Part shown: in pieces, positions 9,486-19,573 of the stretch
How the letters are laid out: the number at the start of each line of letters is the position of its first letter
Position numbering within the stretch: position 1 is the first letter of the stretch
DNA from: Silene noctiflora
Lineage: Eukaryota > Streptophyta > Magnoliopsida > Caryophyllales > Caryophyllaceae
Direction: 5' to 3'
NCBI GenBank assembly: GCA_009801015.1
Contig: VHZZ01001787.1
Location: 40,303-71,974 of the forward strand
Length of the DNA: 31,672 nt
Translations under genes and position numbers: made by a program
The notes under the pieces: generated by a model
Told to the model about the DNA's origin: nothing
What the model saw: the letters and a program-made list of their open reading frames with translations, nothing else
The model's database searches: none

Positions 9486-10485
9486 TAAAATAATCAATGA
9501 TCTGTAGTAAATGTATCACGACATGTCGAGGATGGTGTAGGGCACGTATGTATATTAGCCTATTAGGTGCCATAAGATGGAAAATTACGTTTGTATTCCG
9601 TACATACCCATCAGCTATTCTTACTTAGGATGAATGTTGAATTGTTAACATTTCAGAAGCTAAGTCACAACCACGCACCTCCCTCATTAAACGTTATCTT
9701 AACCAGCTGCAAGTCTGCAACGCATCAAAAGCGGGTGACGCATCAAAAATAAGAATTTAGGCATAACAAAATGTTTTATTGTTCCTTGTTAGTATTAATA
9801 GTAGTGGTAATTACTCGTAGTAGCCGTCTTATATTAGGAAAAGAAGGTTGGCCGGGTACATAACAATACGTTACTCCTTGATTGATCTAATTCTGAATTG
9901 GTGTGACTACCAGACATATGTTGCCCCAAATCTAGAAATAAAACATGCATGCCATCTGAATTGGTTTGACCACCAAAAATATGTTTTGTTACATTTAATT
10001 TGGTGTTATCACATCTTGGTAACTTTACTTTCATAATTTAGTACAATATTTGAGTCGTGACCGAATGTATATTATACTAAACAAAATCACCCGAGAAAAA
10101 GGTTCTTAATTTAATTAGAGTACTTGACAAAAAGGCGTTAATTTTTACACATTCCTCTTTACTGTACCAGAACTGTAGAACGTTAAATTATACTTTTCAA
10201 ACTTAAAAAATCCACAAAAGTCAAAACCGCAGCATCATATATCATCAAAATGAAATTTTTTGAACGATATATAACATATGGGTCCTAAGGACGAAGCCAT
10301 TAAATTGGTTTAAATACTTATAAAATAAGAAAAAATATACCGTATCAAACAGTCTCACAGAGTCACAAATATCGAAAGCTAAACTAAGATATTTTATCCT
10401 TAATCTTAAATGAATAAAAAATACATACCTAAACCTAATAATTCAAGCTATCAAACCATAAAAATTATTATTCTATAATCAAAAA
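9486..10485. other. Intergenic with short direct repeats
   Basis: No gene seen. A ~30-bp motif starting CTGAATTGGTNTGAC is duplicated at about 9893-9921 and 9956-9985. ACGCATCAAAA occurs twice near 9720-9750. The two overlapping opposite-strand frames at 9834-10036 are chance products of this repeat. Confidence 0.45.
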
Positions 10486-10586
10486 CAAGATTAAGATAAC
10501 CCAAACCTATGAACATTAATTAGCCTAATTAATTAATTAAGATTAGGATAAAAACCCTTCTTAACCAATGAAGTAGCTTGACTAAG
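10486..10586. repeat. Direct repeat flanking the hAT-type MITE, left copy
   Basis: About 101 bp starting CAAGATTAAGATAACCCAAA and containing AAGATTAGGATAAAAACCC, TTAACCAATGAA and GACTAAG. It matches 11282-11380 in the same orientation with a few substitutions and small indels. The copies are about 796 bp apart. Confidence 0.8.
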
Positions 10587-10691
10587 ACCATGAGACTTTT
10601 CTTTTCTTAAAAGATCACAAATTATAGATTAATACAATGTCACATTATAAGACTCTTATGTCTCAAAATAAAGATGGTTTCATACGATAGC

Positions 10692-11239
10692 TAGAGTTGG
10701 CAATGGGCCGTTCTGGGCCAACCCACGTGCCGGCCCGTCGTGCTTTCCTCCAAAATTGGCCCGGCCCAGGCACGGATATTGGGCTAGCCGTGCCGTGCCG
10801 TGCCTGGCCCATGGGCCGTTCGTGCCTGGCATGTGGGTCGGTCCATGTGCCTTAAGTTTATTGCACTTTTTAAAAAAATATTGTATATTTTTAGTACTTT
10901 TTGTTTAATAAATGATAAATTGTTATATAATTGTTTTATAATTGCTATATTTTTAGTACGTTTTGTTTTATAATTGCTATATTTTTAGTACTTTCGTGCC
11001 AATTTTTGGGTCGTGTCGTGCTAGGCCCGTCGTGCCTGATTCGTGTCAGACCCACTCGTGCCTGGGTCGTGTCGTGCCTAGGCACGAACATTCGAGGAAA
11101 ATCGCGTCGGAGGCCGCCTCAAGCACGATCGTGCCGGACCCGTGCCGCCTCGAAAAACTCGTCGTGTCGTGTCGTGCCTTCCTCGGAGCCGTGCCGTGTC
11201 GTGCCACCCGCCAGCCCACGGCCCGAATTGCTAACTCTG
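10692..11239. mobile_element. GC-rich hAT-type MITE with 8-bp target duplication
   Basis: Ends TAGAGTTGGCAAT (left) and the inverse of ATTGCTAACTCTG (right) agree at 11 of 13 positions and fit the hAT terminal pattern YAGRG. The 8-bp sequence ACGATAGC flanks it at 10684-10691 and 11240-11247. The flanks of the interior are GC-rich arrays of GCCGTGCC, CGTGTCGTG and GGCCCATGG; the AT-rich middle carries a 32-bp tandem duplication (units near 10931 and 10963). The two overlapping open frames inside are repeat translations, not genes. Confidence 0.85.
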
Positions 11240-11281
11240 ACGATAGCCACTAATACATAAATATTGGTTTAAAATTACAAG

Positions 11282-11380
11282 CAAGATTAAGATAACCCAA
11301 ACCTAGGAGCATTATTAATTATCCTAATAAATTAAGATTAGGATAAAAACCCATGTTAACCAATGAATTAGCATGACTAG
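11282..11380. repeat. Direct repeat flanking the hAT-type MITE, right copy
   Basis: Starts CAAGATTAAGATAACCCAAA, contains AAGATTAGGATAAAAACCC and TTAACCAATGAA and ends GACTAG, parallel to 10486-10586. Because the hAT element has its own 8-bp duplication inside, these longer repeats are a separate, probably older, duplication. Confidence 0.8.
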
Positions 11381-11814
11381 GGACAAATCGGTGTCAAGCG
11401 GTCAGACATGATCCAACAATTATGCGACACATAAGCAATAAAAATACAATGTATCTTCTTCGCTTGTCGTTTTCTTCTGTTTTTTATGAATAAAATAAGG
11501 GAGCTTGAATGGTGATGTGGCTGCACCTCCATGGTTGTCTTTAACGTTGCTTTGTTGTACAAGACACGTGTCACTTTCAAGTACCAAAGATCCGTTTTTA
11601 AAATCTGTTCATGTGGGTCCCACTGCCAGAAGTACACATGTCTTTCTGATTTCCCCACTTGGTTTTTAAGATTGTTCCACGTGCTTAATCTTTGCGGCTG
11701 TCAATCTGTCTTCCTACATTTTCCCTTTTTCTTTATTTTTATCGAATATCGTAAATTCTTATTTCTGACAAGCATTTGTCAGAGTCTTAGCGTTATACGG
11801 AGTATATACTTACC
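11381..11814. other. Unassigned region with two G-boxes
   Basis: No convincing gene on either strand. Contains the palindrome GACACGTGTC (11563-11572, CACGTG core) and a second CACGTG at 11678-11683, both bZIP/bHLH-type sites. The density of motifs looks promoter-like, but no recognisable transcript follows on either side. The overlapping opposite-strand frames (11377-11658 and 11531-11821) have no domain resemblance. Confidence 0.35.
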
Positions 11815-11998
11815 TAATTAAACTTATAAATGTTTACTCAATAAATTTATAGAAGCTGAATTGAACTTATATATAAAAAAATAGGTATGAATTAAACTTA
11901 ATTTTTCAAAACTGAACTTACAAAAGTTGAAGTTAACTTAACTAAATGTATAAAGGCCGGACATAACTTTAAGAGTGTGACTTTAAGTACAAAAGAAG
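11815..11998. repeat. TGAAC-family MITE, degenerate copy
   Basis: Worn AGAAGCTGAATTGAACTTAT, AAACTGAACTTAC and AAGTTGAAGTTAACTT blocks end with GACTTTAAGTACAAAAGAAG, comparable with the terminus AATTAAGTCCAAAAGAATA at 84-98. A ~27-bp sequence with core TTTGTCAGAGTCTTAGC occurs on both sides (about 11774 and 12150), suggesting a local duplication around the element. Confidence 0.5.
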
Positions 11999-13015
11999 AA
12001 AACCATTATATCACATACTTAAGGCTATGTGAGACTCCGGTATTAATAATGTCCTCGCTATGAATAGTAAAACGTTCGTATATTTAGCTTGTATCGTTGT
12101 AACATTAAGACTAAGATTATCCCAGTATGAAGGATGGGTGTTAGCTTCAGATTTGTCAGAGTCTTAGCCTTATATATACTTAGGTTAAAGTAGTTAAGAT
12201 TTAAGTGGGTCTTAAATTGAGTTTTAGGTTTCCAAAACTCATGTTAATTAAGACTTATGAATATATTTTGGGTGTAAAAAGTGGGTTTAAGATATTGTTT
12301 CTGAAAATAGAAGTGTATGAGTTGAGTATGAAGGATAAAGTCGTAAAAATAAGAGAGTCTGAACTGAGTTTTAATAATAGATTAATAATATTTTACTGTT
12401 GTTATGACTCATACCGAGTCCCGGGATAAACAAAGTCTAACAAAAGGTGTAATAAACATTATCATTTTCATAAATTTAAGGTAAATTTGTCATAAACTAG
12501 AAATGATTGAAAGTATTGGTATCTTTTTGTATCATAACATGAATAAAGTAGAATTAGAATGAAATAAAATGTGGACATCCACTAAGAATAGGAGTAAATA
12601 GAAGTGGGCAATCTAATTAGATTAAAATTTAAGGAATCTTAAATGATATGGTTGAATGAACAAGTGTCAGGTACATATTACGATGATAGAAAGTACTATA
12701 GAAAATTGTTGTTAATGTACGTAATATGATTTTGATATTATAATATCTTAAGTATGATGGTGGCAGTTGGACGGTTAAGATTGAAATTCCAACGTTGTTA
12801 ATTCATGTATGTTACATCATCGTTAAAAAGACCTTCCAACATAAATCGTATTTGTCCAACTAATAAGGACAATACTTATCACTTGTGTGTTTTTTTTCAA
12901 TAGCGTTGAACGTGTTTTGCATGGAATGATGTAACTAGGGCTTAGTAGTTAGTAGTGCATACAATAAATATAAGTAACCAAGTTAGGTTACGAACACTAG
13001 AAATTAGGGAACGCC
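11999..13015. other. Intergenic, no gene recognised
   Basis: AT-rich sequence. The open frame 12205-12429 begins in a frame without family resemblance and has no domain I recognise. No RNA gene or clear transposon end was found. Confidence 0.45.
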
Positions 13016-13204
13016 TTTAGTGACGATCCTCTGTTCTAATTTTGTGTCTCATTCTGTACGTCACTTTACTTAATTTTTGACACTTCACATGTGGCAAAAT
13101 AAAATATTGTAATAAAATATCAATATATTAAGTTGTTGATTTGTTAAGGTAAGTGGAGTGGGACACACAATGGGACACCAAATAGAATAAAGGATCTCAC
13201 TAAA
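13016..13204. mobile_element. Inverted-repeat MITE (189 bp)
   Basis: Left TTTAGTGACGATCCTCTGTT and right inverse TTTAGTGAGATCCTTTATTC pair, and the arms continue through TTTTGTGTCTCATTCTGT and the inverse of ACACAATGGGACACC. An AT-rich centre separates them. The target duplication is not clear, so no superfamily is assigned. Confidence 0.65.
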
Positions 13205-14381
13205 ACGGGTTAGGGGAATGTTAAATGTATAAGAAAATATGAATAGAGGCGTTTACTCTCAGATACAATCAATCCAATTTTTTGGTTTTTATTGAATGTT
13301 TTGCTCTTGTTTTTAGGATAACTATGTTACATGTACTACTTACTCTCTCTCATTCATCAGATTTTTTACATTTATTTTTAGTGCGGATTTTTAAGATCTA
13401 ACTTGTATGTGACTTTTAAAAAGTACTTATATTGTGTTAAGCATATTTCTTAGACCAAAAAAACGTAAAGAGTATGTAAACATATCAAAAAAGAAAAAAT
13501 AATAAAGAATCTGATTAATGAGATCGAGAGAGTATCAATTTGTTGTGCTCATAGCCTCATACGACATTATTTCCTCCAATATCTTAAATTTCAGGTGACA
13601 TATTGGAATTTTTGGTGGTCTGTAGGATAATTTCGTTTCTCAATTCCTCTATTACCTGTATTTTAAGCCCTACTTGAACAGTACGCACTCTACCTTGAAT
13701 CCTTGATATTGTTTTTACCTTGATAAATTAAAATGTTATTAGTTATCATAAAAAAAGAGTAATAATAAGTTTTGCTTGTTATGTTTAATTTCATAAATAA
13801 ATTAGTTAAATTAAATAATAATCATATGACGTAAATTTTAGATTAGATTATACTCGTCCATATTTAGGAACGATATTCAAAATGTTTGAGATAATTGTAT
13901 ACTTTACTAGAGTGTAAAATATAAATACGTAAATAGATCTTCAATTAAAAACGTACATACAATAGTGATTAAAAACCGATTAATATTCACATGAAAATTT
14001 TTTGGAGACGAGGGTAGCAAAATCGAACTTATATTTGTTTTTTTATAGGTAACTTATAAAATCAACAAAATGAGCTAACTTGGATGAGATAAAATCGGGC
14101 AAATAAACATTAAATGAGATGTTAGATTTGACTAAAGTTAGCTTGTAAATAAACACTTTGTTATAGTACGACATTTGTCTTGAAGTGAAATTTGAAAACT
14201 CCATCTCTCTCACGACATATATTATCACCACCTATATTTTTCATAATTTGAGGTTGACCCAAACGTGATTTTAGTACTATACACAAGACGTATATAAGTT
14301 TTATGCTCAAAAAGTAAAATATAAGACACTATTAAGTCGGGACGATAATGATAGCGATGTACCTAGGTACAGAGTATATTA
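13205..14381. other. Intergenic, no gene recognised
   Basis: AT-rich, with no coding, RNA or transposon signal that I can support. The minus-strand frame 14043-14231 looks like chance. Confidence 0.45.
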
Positions 14382-14457
14382 CTCCCTCCGTTTTAATCAT
14401 TTATTTGCCTTTAACTAAAATACTACTCACTTAGACAAATGAATGAAACAAAGAGAG
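14382..14457. mobile_element. Very short Stowaway MITE (76 bp)
   Basis: Left CTCCCTCCGTTTTAATCATT and right inverse CTCTCTTTGTTTCATTCATT pair. TA flanks it at 14380-14381 and 14458-14459. The centre is only about 20 bp, so it is close to a simple hairpin. Confidence 0.8.
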
Positions 14458-14508
14458 TACAAGACTATAAGCTATATATAACCCCTAATTTTGACAAAAT
14501 CCCTTACA

Positions 14509-15584
14509 TCTACTAAAAGAATAGGTGAACTCATAAATTTTTCCTCCAAAAAGTATCATTTTAAATAAGAAAGCGATTGATATTTTAACTAGTATAGATC
14601 TCGCGCCACTGCGCGGTATATGTAGAGATTTTATTTTTTAGGGTATTATTTAAATCGTCACTTTATTAATATTTAATATTTCACTCCATTTTATTTTGAT
14701 ATAAAAAAATTTGAAATGGAAAACTAATCAAAGAAAATTGAGTAAGTTTTTTTTTTTGGTTCGTAGAATTGAGTTAGTTATGAAATGTGTATTTTTAAGA
14801 AAGTACTTTTTTTACCATAAAATTACGGATTTCATTTTCTAATTTTCTCCATTTTTTTTTTGTTACAAACTTGATAGTAAGAATGTGTTAAGTTATTTTC
14901 TAAATTAATCATTTTACATTGTGAAAAATTTAGCAACATATAGTTTATAGTTTAATACTAATTTTATTTTATTATAATGAAAAAAATCATAATTTTGAAT
15001 TTAATTAAAAGGTTAGAGTATAATTATAATTATTATAAGAATATATTTTATGAAAAAGGATAATAGTTTATTAAAACGAAAGTTTTAATTGTTTCGTTTA
15101 ATAAGTTGGATACATTTTGGAGGGAAAATTAAGAGAATTTGTATTCTCTTAGTAGTAAGGGGGATTATATTCATTAAATAAGAAATTAATAATTATAATG
15201 TATTGCATTATATAATTCTTTTCATTAAAATTAATCTTTTAATATTTCACTTAAAGTATAAATAATATTATTATAAACTATTAAATCTTTTATTGATGAT
15301 ATTATTTGTGAATGACTTGATTCATCCTATTCATACTATGTATAAATAACACTATAAATCGTTTTGATTACTTTCATAACAAAGAAATCGAGAGAATTTA
15401 TAAATACCACTATTATTTTACAGTTCAATTTTACCAAGTTTTCTTGAATAATATTACTGTTCATTTTTTTTCTCATATCAAAATATGATGACATGAAATA
15501 TGAAAAATTATAATTTGGCTATTAAGAAATACAAAATAGAAACTCTATAAATACCATGCATTCCTTGCGAGGCATCTAAACTAG
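14509..15584 (+). mobile_element. Non-autonomous Helitron, copy 2, interrupted
   Basis: Begins TCTACTAAAAGAATAGG after an A and ends GGCATCTAAACTAG before a T (15585), with a GC-containing stem (CCATGCATTCCTTGCGAGG) about 10 bp before the end. This copy resembles copy 1 (1778-2343) across GAAATTAATAATTATA, AATGACTTGAT and the 5' block TTTTTCCTC. After its first ~80 bp it is split by an inverted relative (14589-15155); without the insert it would be about 510 bp, close to copy 1. No Rep/helicase coding sequence. Confidence 0.72.
14589..15155 (-). mobile_element. Non-autonomous Helitron, copy 3, nested and inverted
   Basis: On the minus strand the 3' end reads CCGCGCAGTGGCGCGAGATC, then TATACTAG, before a T: a clear GC-rich hairpin about 10 bp ahead of CTAG. 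The 5' end reads CTACTAAGAGAATACAAATT, then CTC and later TTTTCCCTCC, matching copies 1 and 2; the first base of the canonical TC start appears lost. Length 567 bp, nearly equal to copy 1. It has the best-preserved hairpin of the three, consistent with being youngest. Non-coding. Confidence 0.75.
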
Positions 15585-15949
15585 TTTATGTATTATAGCC
15601 TAATTTACATAAATCTAGGCCGTTAGTAGTTGATCCAATTTAAACTTGATAATTTACGGAGTACATCTAATCGAGTAAATTTCGACTTAAATACTTGCAT
15701 GAATTTAGCAGTACAAAATATTTAATTGTCGAAATAAAATAAAATAAATATTACTTTTATGCTTATACAATTTTTTTTTTTTAAATAACGTTGTTAAATT
15801 TCACCATAATAATAGAGTCAGTAACGTAGTTGTGCTTTTTATAACCCGATTTTGCCTTTGAAATGTATACTAGAGTTTGAACGGATCCTAGTTCGGATGA
15901 TGTTGAGATTTGAGAACATATATCCTTCGACTGTCGCCTTTGAATGATA
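15585..15949. other. Intergenic, nothing recognised
   Basis: AT-rich spacer with a poly(T) run at about 15771-15782 and one TACGGAGTA 9-mer at 15655-15663. No gene seen. Confidence 0.45.
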
Positions 15950-16135
15950 CTCCCTTTGTAACTACATGATGTTCACATTTGACTTTTTAAGGGCAAACTT
16001 TGACCCTATATATTTATAAAGATATGAAAAATTAAGATGAGATATAAAGTTATTTGCATGTTACAAAGAATAATGATATGTAATGGCAAAGAAATATGGT
16101 CAAAGTGTCACATAGAAGACCACGGAAAGTCAAAC
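15950..16135. repeat. Partial Stowaway-like MITE
   Basis: Starts CTCCCTTTGTAACTACATG after TA and continues with ACATTTGACTTTTTAAGGGC and AACTTTGACC, the arrangement of longer Stowaway elements. The complementary inner arm appears as ATGGTCAAAGTGTC near 16096, but the final inverted terminus is absent. The element therefore looks cut where the TPR-like relic begins. The end at about 16135 is a guess. Confidence 0.45.
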
Positions 16136-17540
16136 ATAAATCCGTCGCTGGTAGCCTTTACAAAAAGGCCTTAAATTTTCTGTGTTTTGTCGGCCTTCTG
16201 CTCTCTTGCGATCAGCATGCTACCTCCGCCTTAGGCTTATCCCTTGTGCTTAATTTAGCAGCCTGCGAATTGAAACTGTCCCATTATGATCTGGCTAGCC
16301 GTTACTGTAAATTTGTTTTATATTTTGACCCCTCTAATATCAAAGCCTTATATCATAAAGTTACTTTCTGATGCTCAGGTTGATTTTGAGCATGTTTTGT
16401 GCCTTGATCCACATAATTCTGAAGCTAGTCGGGAGCTCCTTGACGTGGTTGACACTTGAAAGTCTTGTAGTGAACCCCATTGGTAAGCGAGTTGCATCTC
16501 GGTTCGACCCATTGGGCTTTGATAAGAACGGTAAGAATTTTCTTCTTAGTGTTGTTGTGGCTGACCAGTGACCAATCCATTTAGTCCATTACAGCTTCTT
16601 GTAGTTCCTCTTGTAGTTCCTCTTGCAACACTAAACCTAAACCAATGAAAAGAGAAGTAAGTTTTGTCCCAAATTCGATGGTTTGTGACACCATCTGTGA
16701 ATCTGAACCACCTGCTATTGTTGAGAGTCATGACTCTACCTCTCATTTCTTTGGTGAATAACCAAAAAAGTACACCTTCTTCAATAAAAAGCGAGCTCAA
16801 AAGAATTTGCATATTTTGTCCCAAGATTATGATTCTTTGTTAGTTGGAAAGGATCTCTCCTTTTTCCACGCGGGTTCATTGTCTTTCATGATGGTTCGAC
16901 CCCTCATCCCCGGAAATTCTATCTAGACAGGAACTCCCCATGAAGATATTTCAAGGGTAGTGGAAGTTCCCCCCTCTTCTCCTTCACCTAAGGAGCATGT
17001 TGAGCATTCCGCACTTATTCTTCAGAATGATATGGTAAATGATACGGTGGTTCTGGAGGACGTTGTTTTAGAAATTTCTAAAAAGAAGCGGATTTCATTG
17101 GATGCCGCTTAAGTTAGCATGGTATCTGCGGTTCAATTCCAGTTTGTTGCGGTTAGGGAAGACTAGAACAGGAGTTGTAGACATACGGTGGATTATTCCC
17201 ACCGTCGAAGTCGTGAAACCAAGGCTAGTATTCATATGAAGAAAAGATCTTCGGTTTCTGTCGCATTTTCTCTTTCTCTTTGCAGGTTCGCCAAGGTTGA
17301 TGTTATGATTAAGAAGGCTAAAAGAAAGGAGGCTGACTTATTTTATTTGACCAAATTTATCGTCCTCTCTACAAGAAGCGTCGTCTTACATTTTCCGTCT
17401 CATACTCATATAATGCTAGTTCGGTTAGTTGGTTTTCTAGTACTCTAAAGGACTCCGGTTTCCTAGGGTTTGTTCTGTAATTGACTTTCTTTTATTTTAT
17501 TACCAGTTTATCGTTGTAAAAAAAAATTAATAAAAAAAGA
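16096..17540 (+). pseudogene. Decayed TPR-like coding relic ending in an A-rich tract, probably retroposed
   Basis: Frame 16096-16371 contains LYKKAL, NLAACELKLSHYDLA and DPSNIKALYHK, the pattern of a TPR pair as in FKBP-type or Hsp90 co-chaperones. The next TPR helix continues in another frame at 16370-16459 (FEHVLCLDPHNSEA) after about 10 missing residues. Further pieces follow: 16456-16571 (VASRFDPLGFDKNGKNFLL), then about 16561-17448 in a third frame with several stops and a Ser/Glu/Lys-rich, hydrophilic character. A last frame at 17355-17480 (YRPLYKKRRLTFS) ends at TAA, 38 bases before an A-rich tract (17518-17538). This fits a copied mRNA or a LINE tail. Against simple processing, an acceptor-like TTTCTCTTTGCAG lies at about 17273-17285. 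The first ~15 residues may derive from the adjoining MITE. The parent gene is unknown to me, and no target duplication is certain. Confidence 0.6.
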
Positions 17541-17934
17541 ATGGACATGGGTTCAAGGCCCGTGGGGAGGATGAGATTTGTCTGGATCAAAGTAGAGTCA
17601 TTTTAGTCATTAGTGTGATGGGCCAAAACCACATAATGCAAACGTTAACGCATACTTGCTTGGGTTGGATCTCACTAATACTTTTGGCGTTAAAGCCCGT
17701 CAAGAGGCCCATTTATCTGGCATCACTAGTAGTCTAGTAGGGTTTTTATATGCTTACTGGATTGGGCCTAAAATGTTGGTGTCTTAGTTTGCAAGCCTAG
17801 ACACTAATGTTAGATTGCTAGTCAGTAGATACGTCATTTGTTTACATATTCTACTTTGGATGATCTTTTTATATTGAAAATGGATTTAATGAGCAAATTT
17901 GATTCTACACACTCAATTTTCCACTCGTCATCTA
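17541..17934. other. Intergenic, nothing recognised
   Basis: Follows the A-rich tract of the pseudogene. It contains GGGTTCAAGGCCCGTGGGG near 17550, superficially like a tRNA T-arm but without partner elements. No gene seen. Confidence 0.4.
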
Positions 17935-18002
17935 GTTCCTCCCTCTTCTTTCCTAGGTTTTTGCCTAAATCAAAGGTAAACAAATAACCGGAACTGAGGG
18001 AG
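17935..18002. mobile_element. Short Stowaway-like MITE
   Basis: Right end CCGGAACTGAGGGAG followed by TA (18003-18004) is a Stowaway terminus. The left end GTTCCTCCCTCTTCTTTCC after TA (17933-17934) is a worn match. Inner arms TTTTTGCCTAAAT and the inverse of CAAAGGTAAACAAA pair partly. About 68 bp. Confidence 0.6.
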
Positions 18003-18004
18003 TA

Positions 18005-19288
18005 TGTTATAATTAGACATGACTGTGAGTATCAGTACCGGGCGAGTTTACCAACCGTTTTCATTTTATTTCTACACGTTTGTCTAACAGAGAATGGGTA
18101 CCCAATTCCATACATCGCTTGCACATTTTTACAGATTCCTTCCAAAGTAAGTCTCCTGTAAAACAGTCTCATAGTAAGAGTATTGTGAGACCGTGTCATT
18201 GGCGAATTAGTGGTCCTTCTTGTCAATGTAGGAACAGCAAAGGAACAAATAAAAGGAGAAAGACCCAAAAGCAAATTTGACTAACTTTGGCAAATAACAA
18301 TGTAATTATGCACATTTACAAGGTTTCAAAAGTGGATTTGCTTTGACCTCGATTATCTATTAAGTACATAATTCATCAAACTAAAGTTAATGTAAACAGC
18401 AGAGTTCACTCCCCCACAAAAAAAAGCAAGCAGTACGTGTTTATGAGAAAAGTCTTAGCAAAAGTGTACCAGTTTTGATTAGATTTATGCGTCTATACAT
18501 ACCATCTTGGATTTCCAAATATCAACAAAACTTTAACTCAAGTCTTGTGTTGGCTTTCTTCGTGGGTTTTTCCCTTATTCGGAGTATCTTGACTATCTCG
18601 ATTCTCTACATAGCAAAAATTACGCACAACTAATCAATGATAAGTCTCTTGTAAGATGATTTTACCTGTAAAGACGATATATGATAAGCATTTTTAATAA
18701 CCTAAATTTTGAGTTGGACTTCTTCATGAGATTTTCCTTATTAGAATATCTTGACTATCTCGATTCTCAATACAAATTAAATAATACACAACGATAAGTC
18801 TCTGGTAAAATGATCATATTAGCTAGCTCTTGCCAGTTACGAGAGAGTTGTTGGCTCACATACAGTTAAATTACGGCAAAATCATACAATAAAAACAGTA
18901 ATATATTATAGGCATTTTAAATAACGAATATTTTTGTAAAATATGTAATATGTTATGTGTATGAAACCGTCTCGGATAAGTTTGTGTACCGTAATAAGTT
19001 TAAGTACAAGATTACCCCTCCAAAATCAGAATTGACTTACAATGTGAAAAAGCAAGCCAATCAAGAAAAAGTAGAAAATGAAAGTTGCCTCAACTTTTGC
19101 CTTCAAAATTCCTATTTTCTCTCGTAGACCCCTTTAGTAAGTCTCCAACTCCTTTTCCAATGGGATTCACAAATCTCTGTAATTCACACATTCATAAAAC
19201 ACAACATGTGACATACTCCAACCTTGTCACGTAAACTTGAGCAGTTGACCCACTCCATCACCCATTAGGCCATTACTCAATTTAGCTA
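18005..19288. other. Intergenic with a duplicated block
   Basis: No gene seen; the opposite-strand frames at 18032-18280 mirror each other and match nothing. A ~115-bp block is present twice in the same orientation, at about 18550-18667 and 18714-18820 (shared pieces TATCTTGACTATCTCGATTC and GATAAGTCTCT). GTAAAACAGTCTCA/TGTGAGACCGT around 18160-18190 forms a short inverted pair. Confidence 0.45.
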
Positions 19289-19571
19289 CTCCCACCGCCC
19301 TGGTCATTTATTGTTCTATTTTATTCAGTTCTAAGCTCAAATGCCTCATTTTTACTCGAAACAAAGACTATTCTAAATTCAAGAGGGAGGGCAGGTGGCA
19401 GGAGGGATATGAGAGGTCACAAATAAAACGGATTAAAATCTTAATTACATTAAGTGGAGGAAAACAACATGCAAAAGAGACAAGATGAATATTGACAAGG
19501 TCGTAGTTAGAAAAGTGAAAGTGTTAATTGGAAGGTAATGATGACAATTAAGAGATAAAATAAAAAGGGAG
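19289..19571. mobile_element. Stowaway-like MITE (283 bp)
   Basis: Left CTCCCACCGCCCTGGTCATT after TA (19287-19288) and right AAAATAAAAAGGGAG before TA (19572-19573). The left terminus keeps the Stowaway pattern; the right one is worn. AGGGAGGGCAGGTGGCAGG near 19384 looks like an internal rearranged copy of the inverse terminus. Confidence 0.6.
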
Positions 19572-19573
19572 TA

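Noticed and set aside
10931-11260. Two overlapping open frames of 109 and 96 codons
   Set aside because: They are read-throughs of the GC repeat arrays and the 32-bp duplication inside the hAT-type MITE, starting with the same duplicated residues in different frames.
16546-16824. Minus-strand 92-codon open frame
   Set aside because: It is antisense to the TPR-like relic, whose plus-strand pieces show coherent homology; the minus frame resembles nothing.
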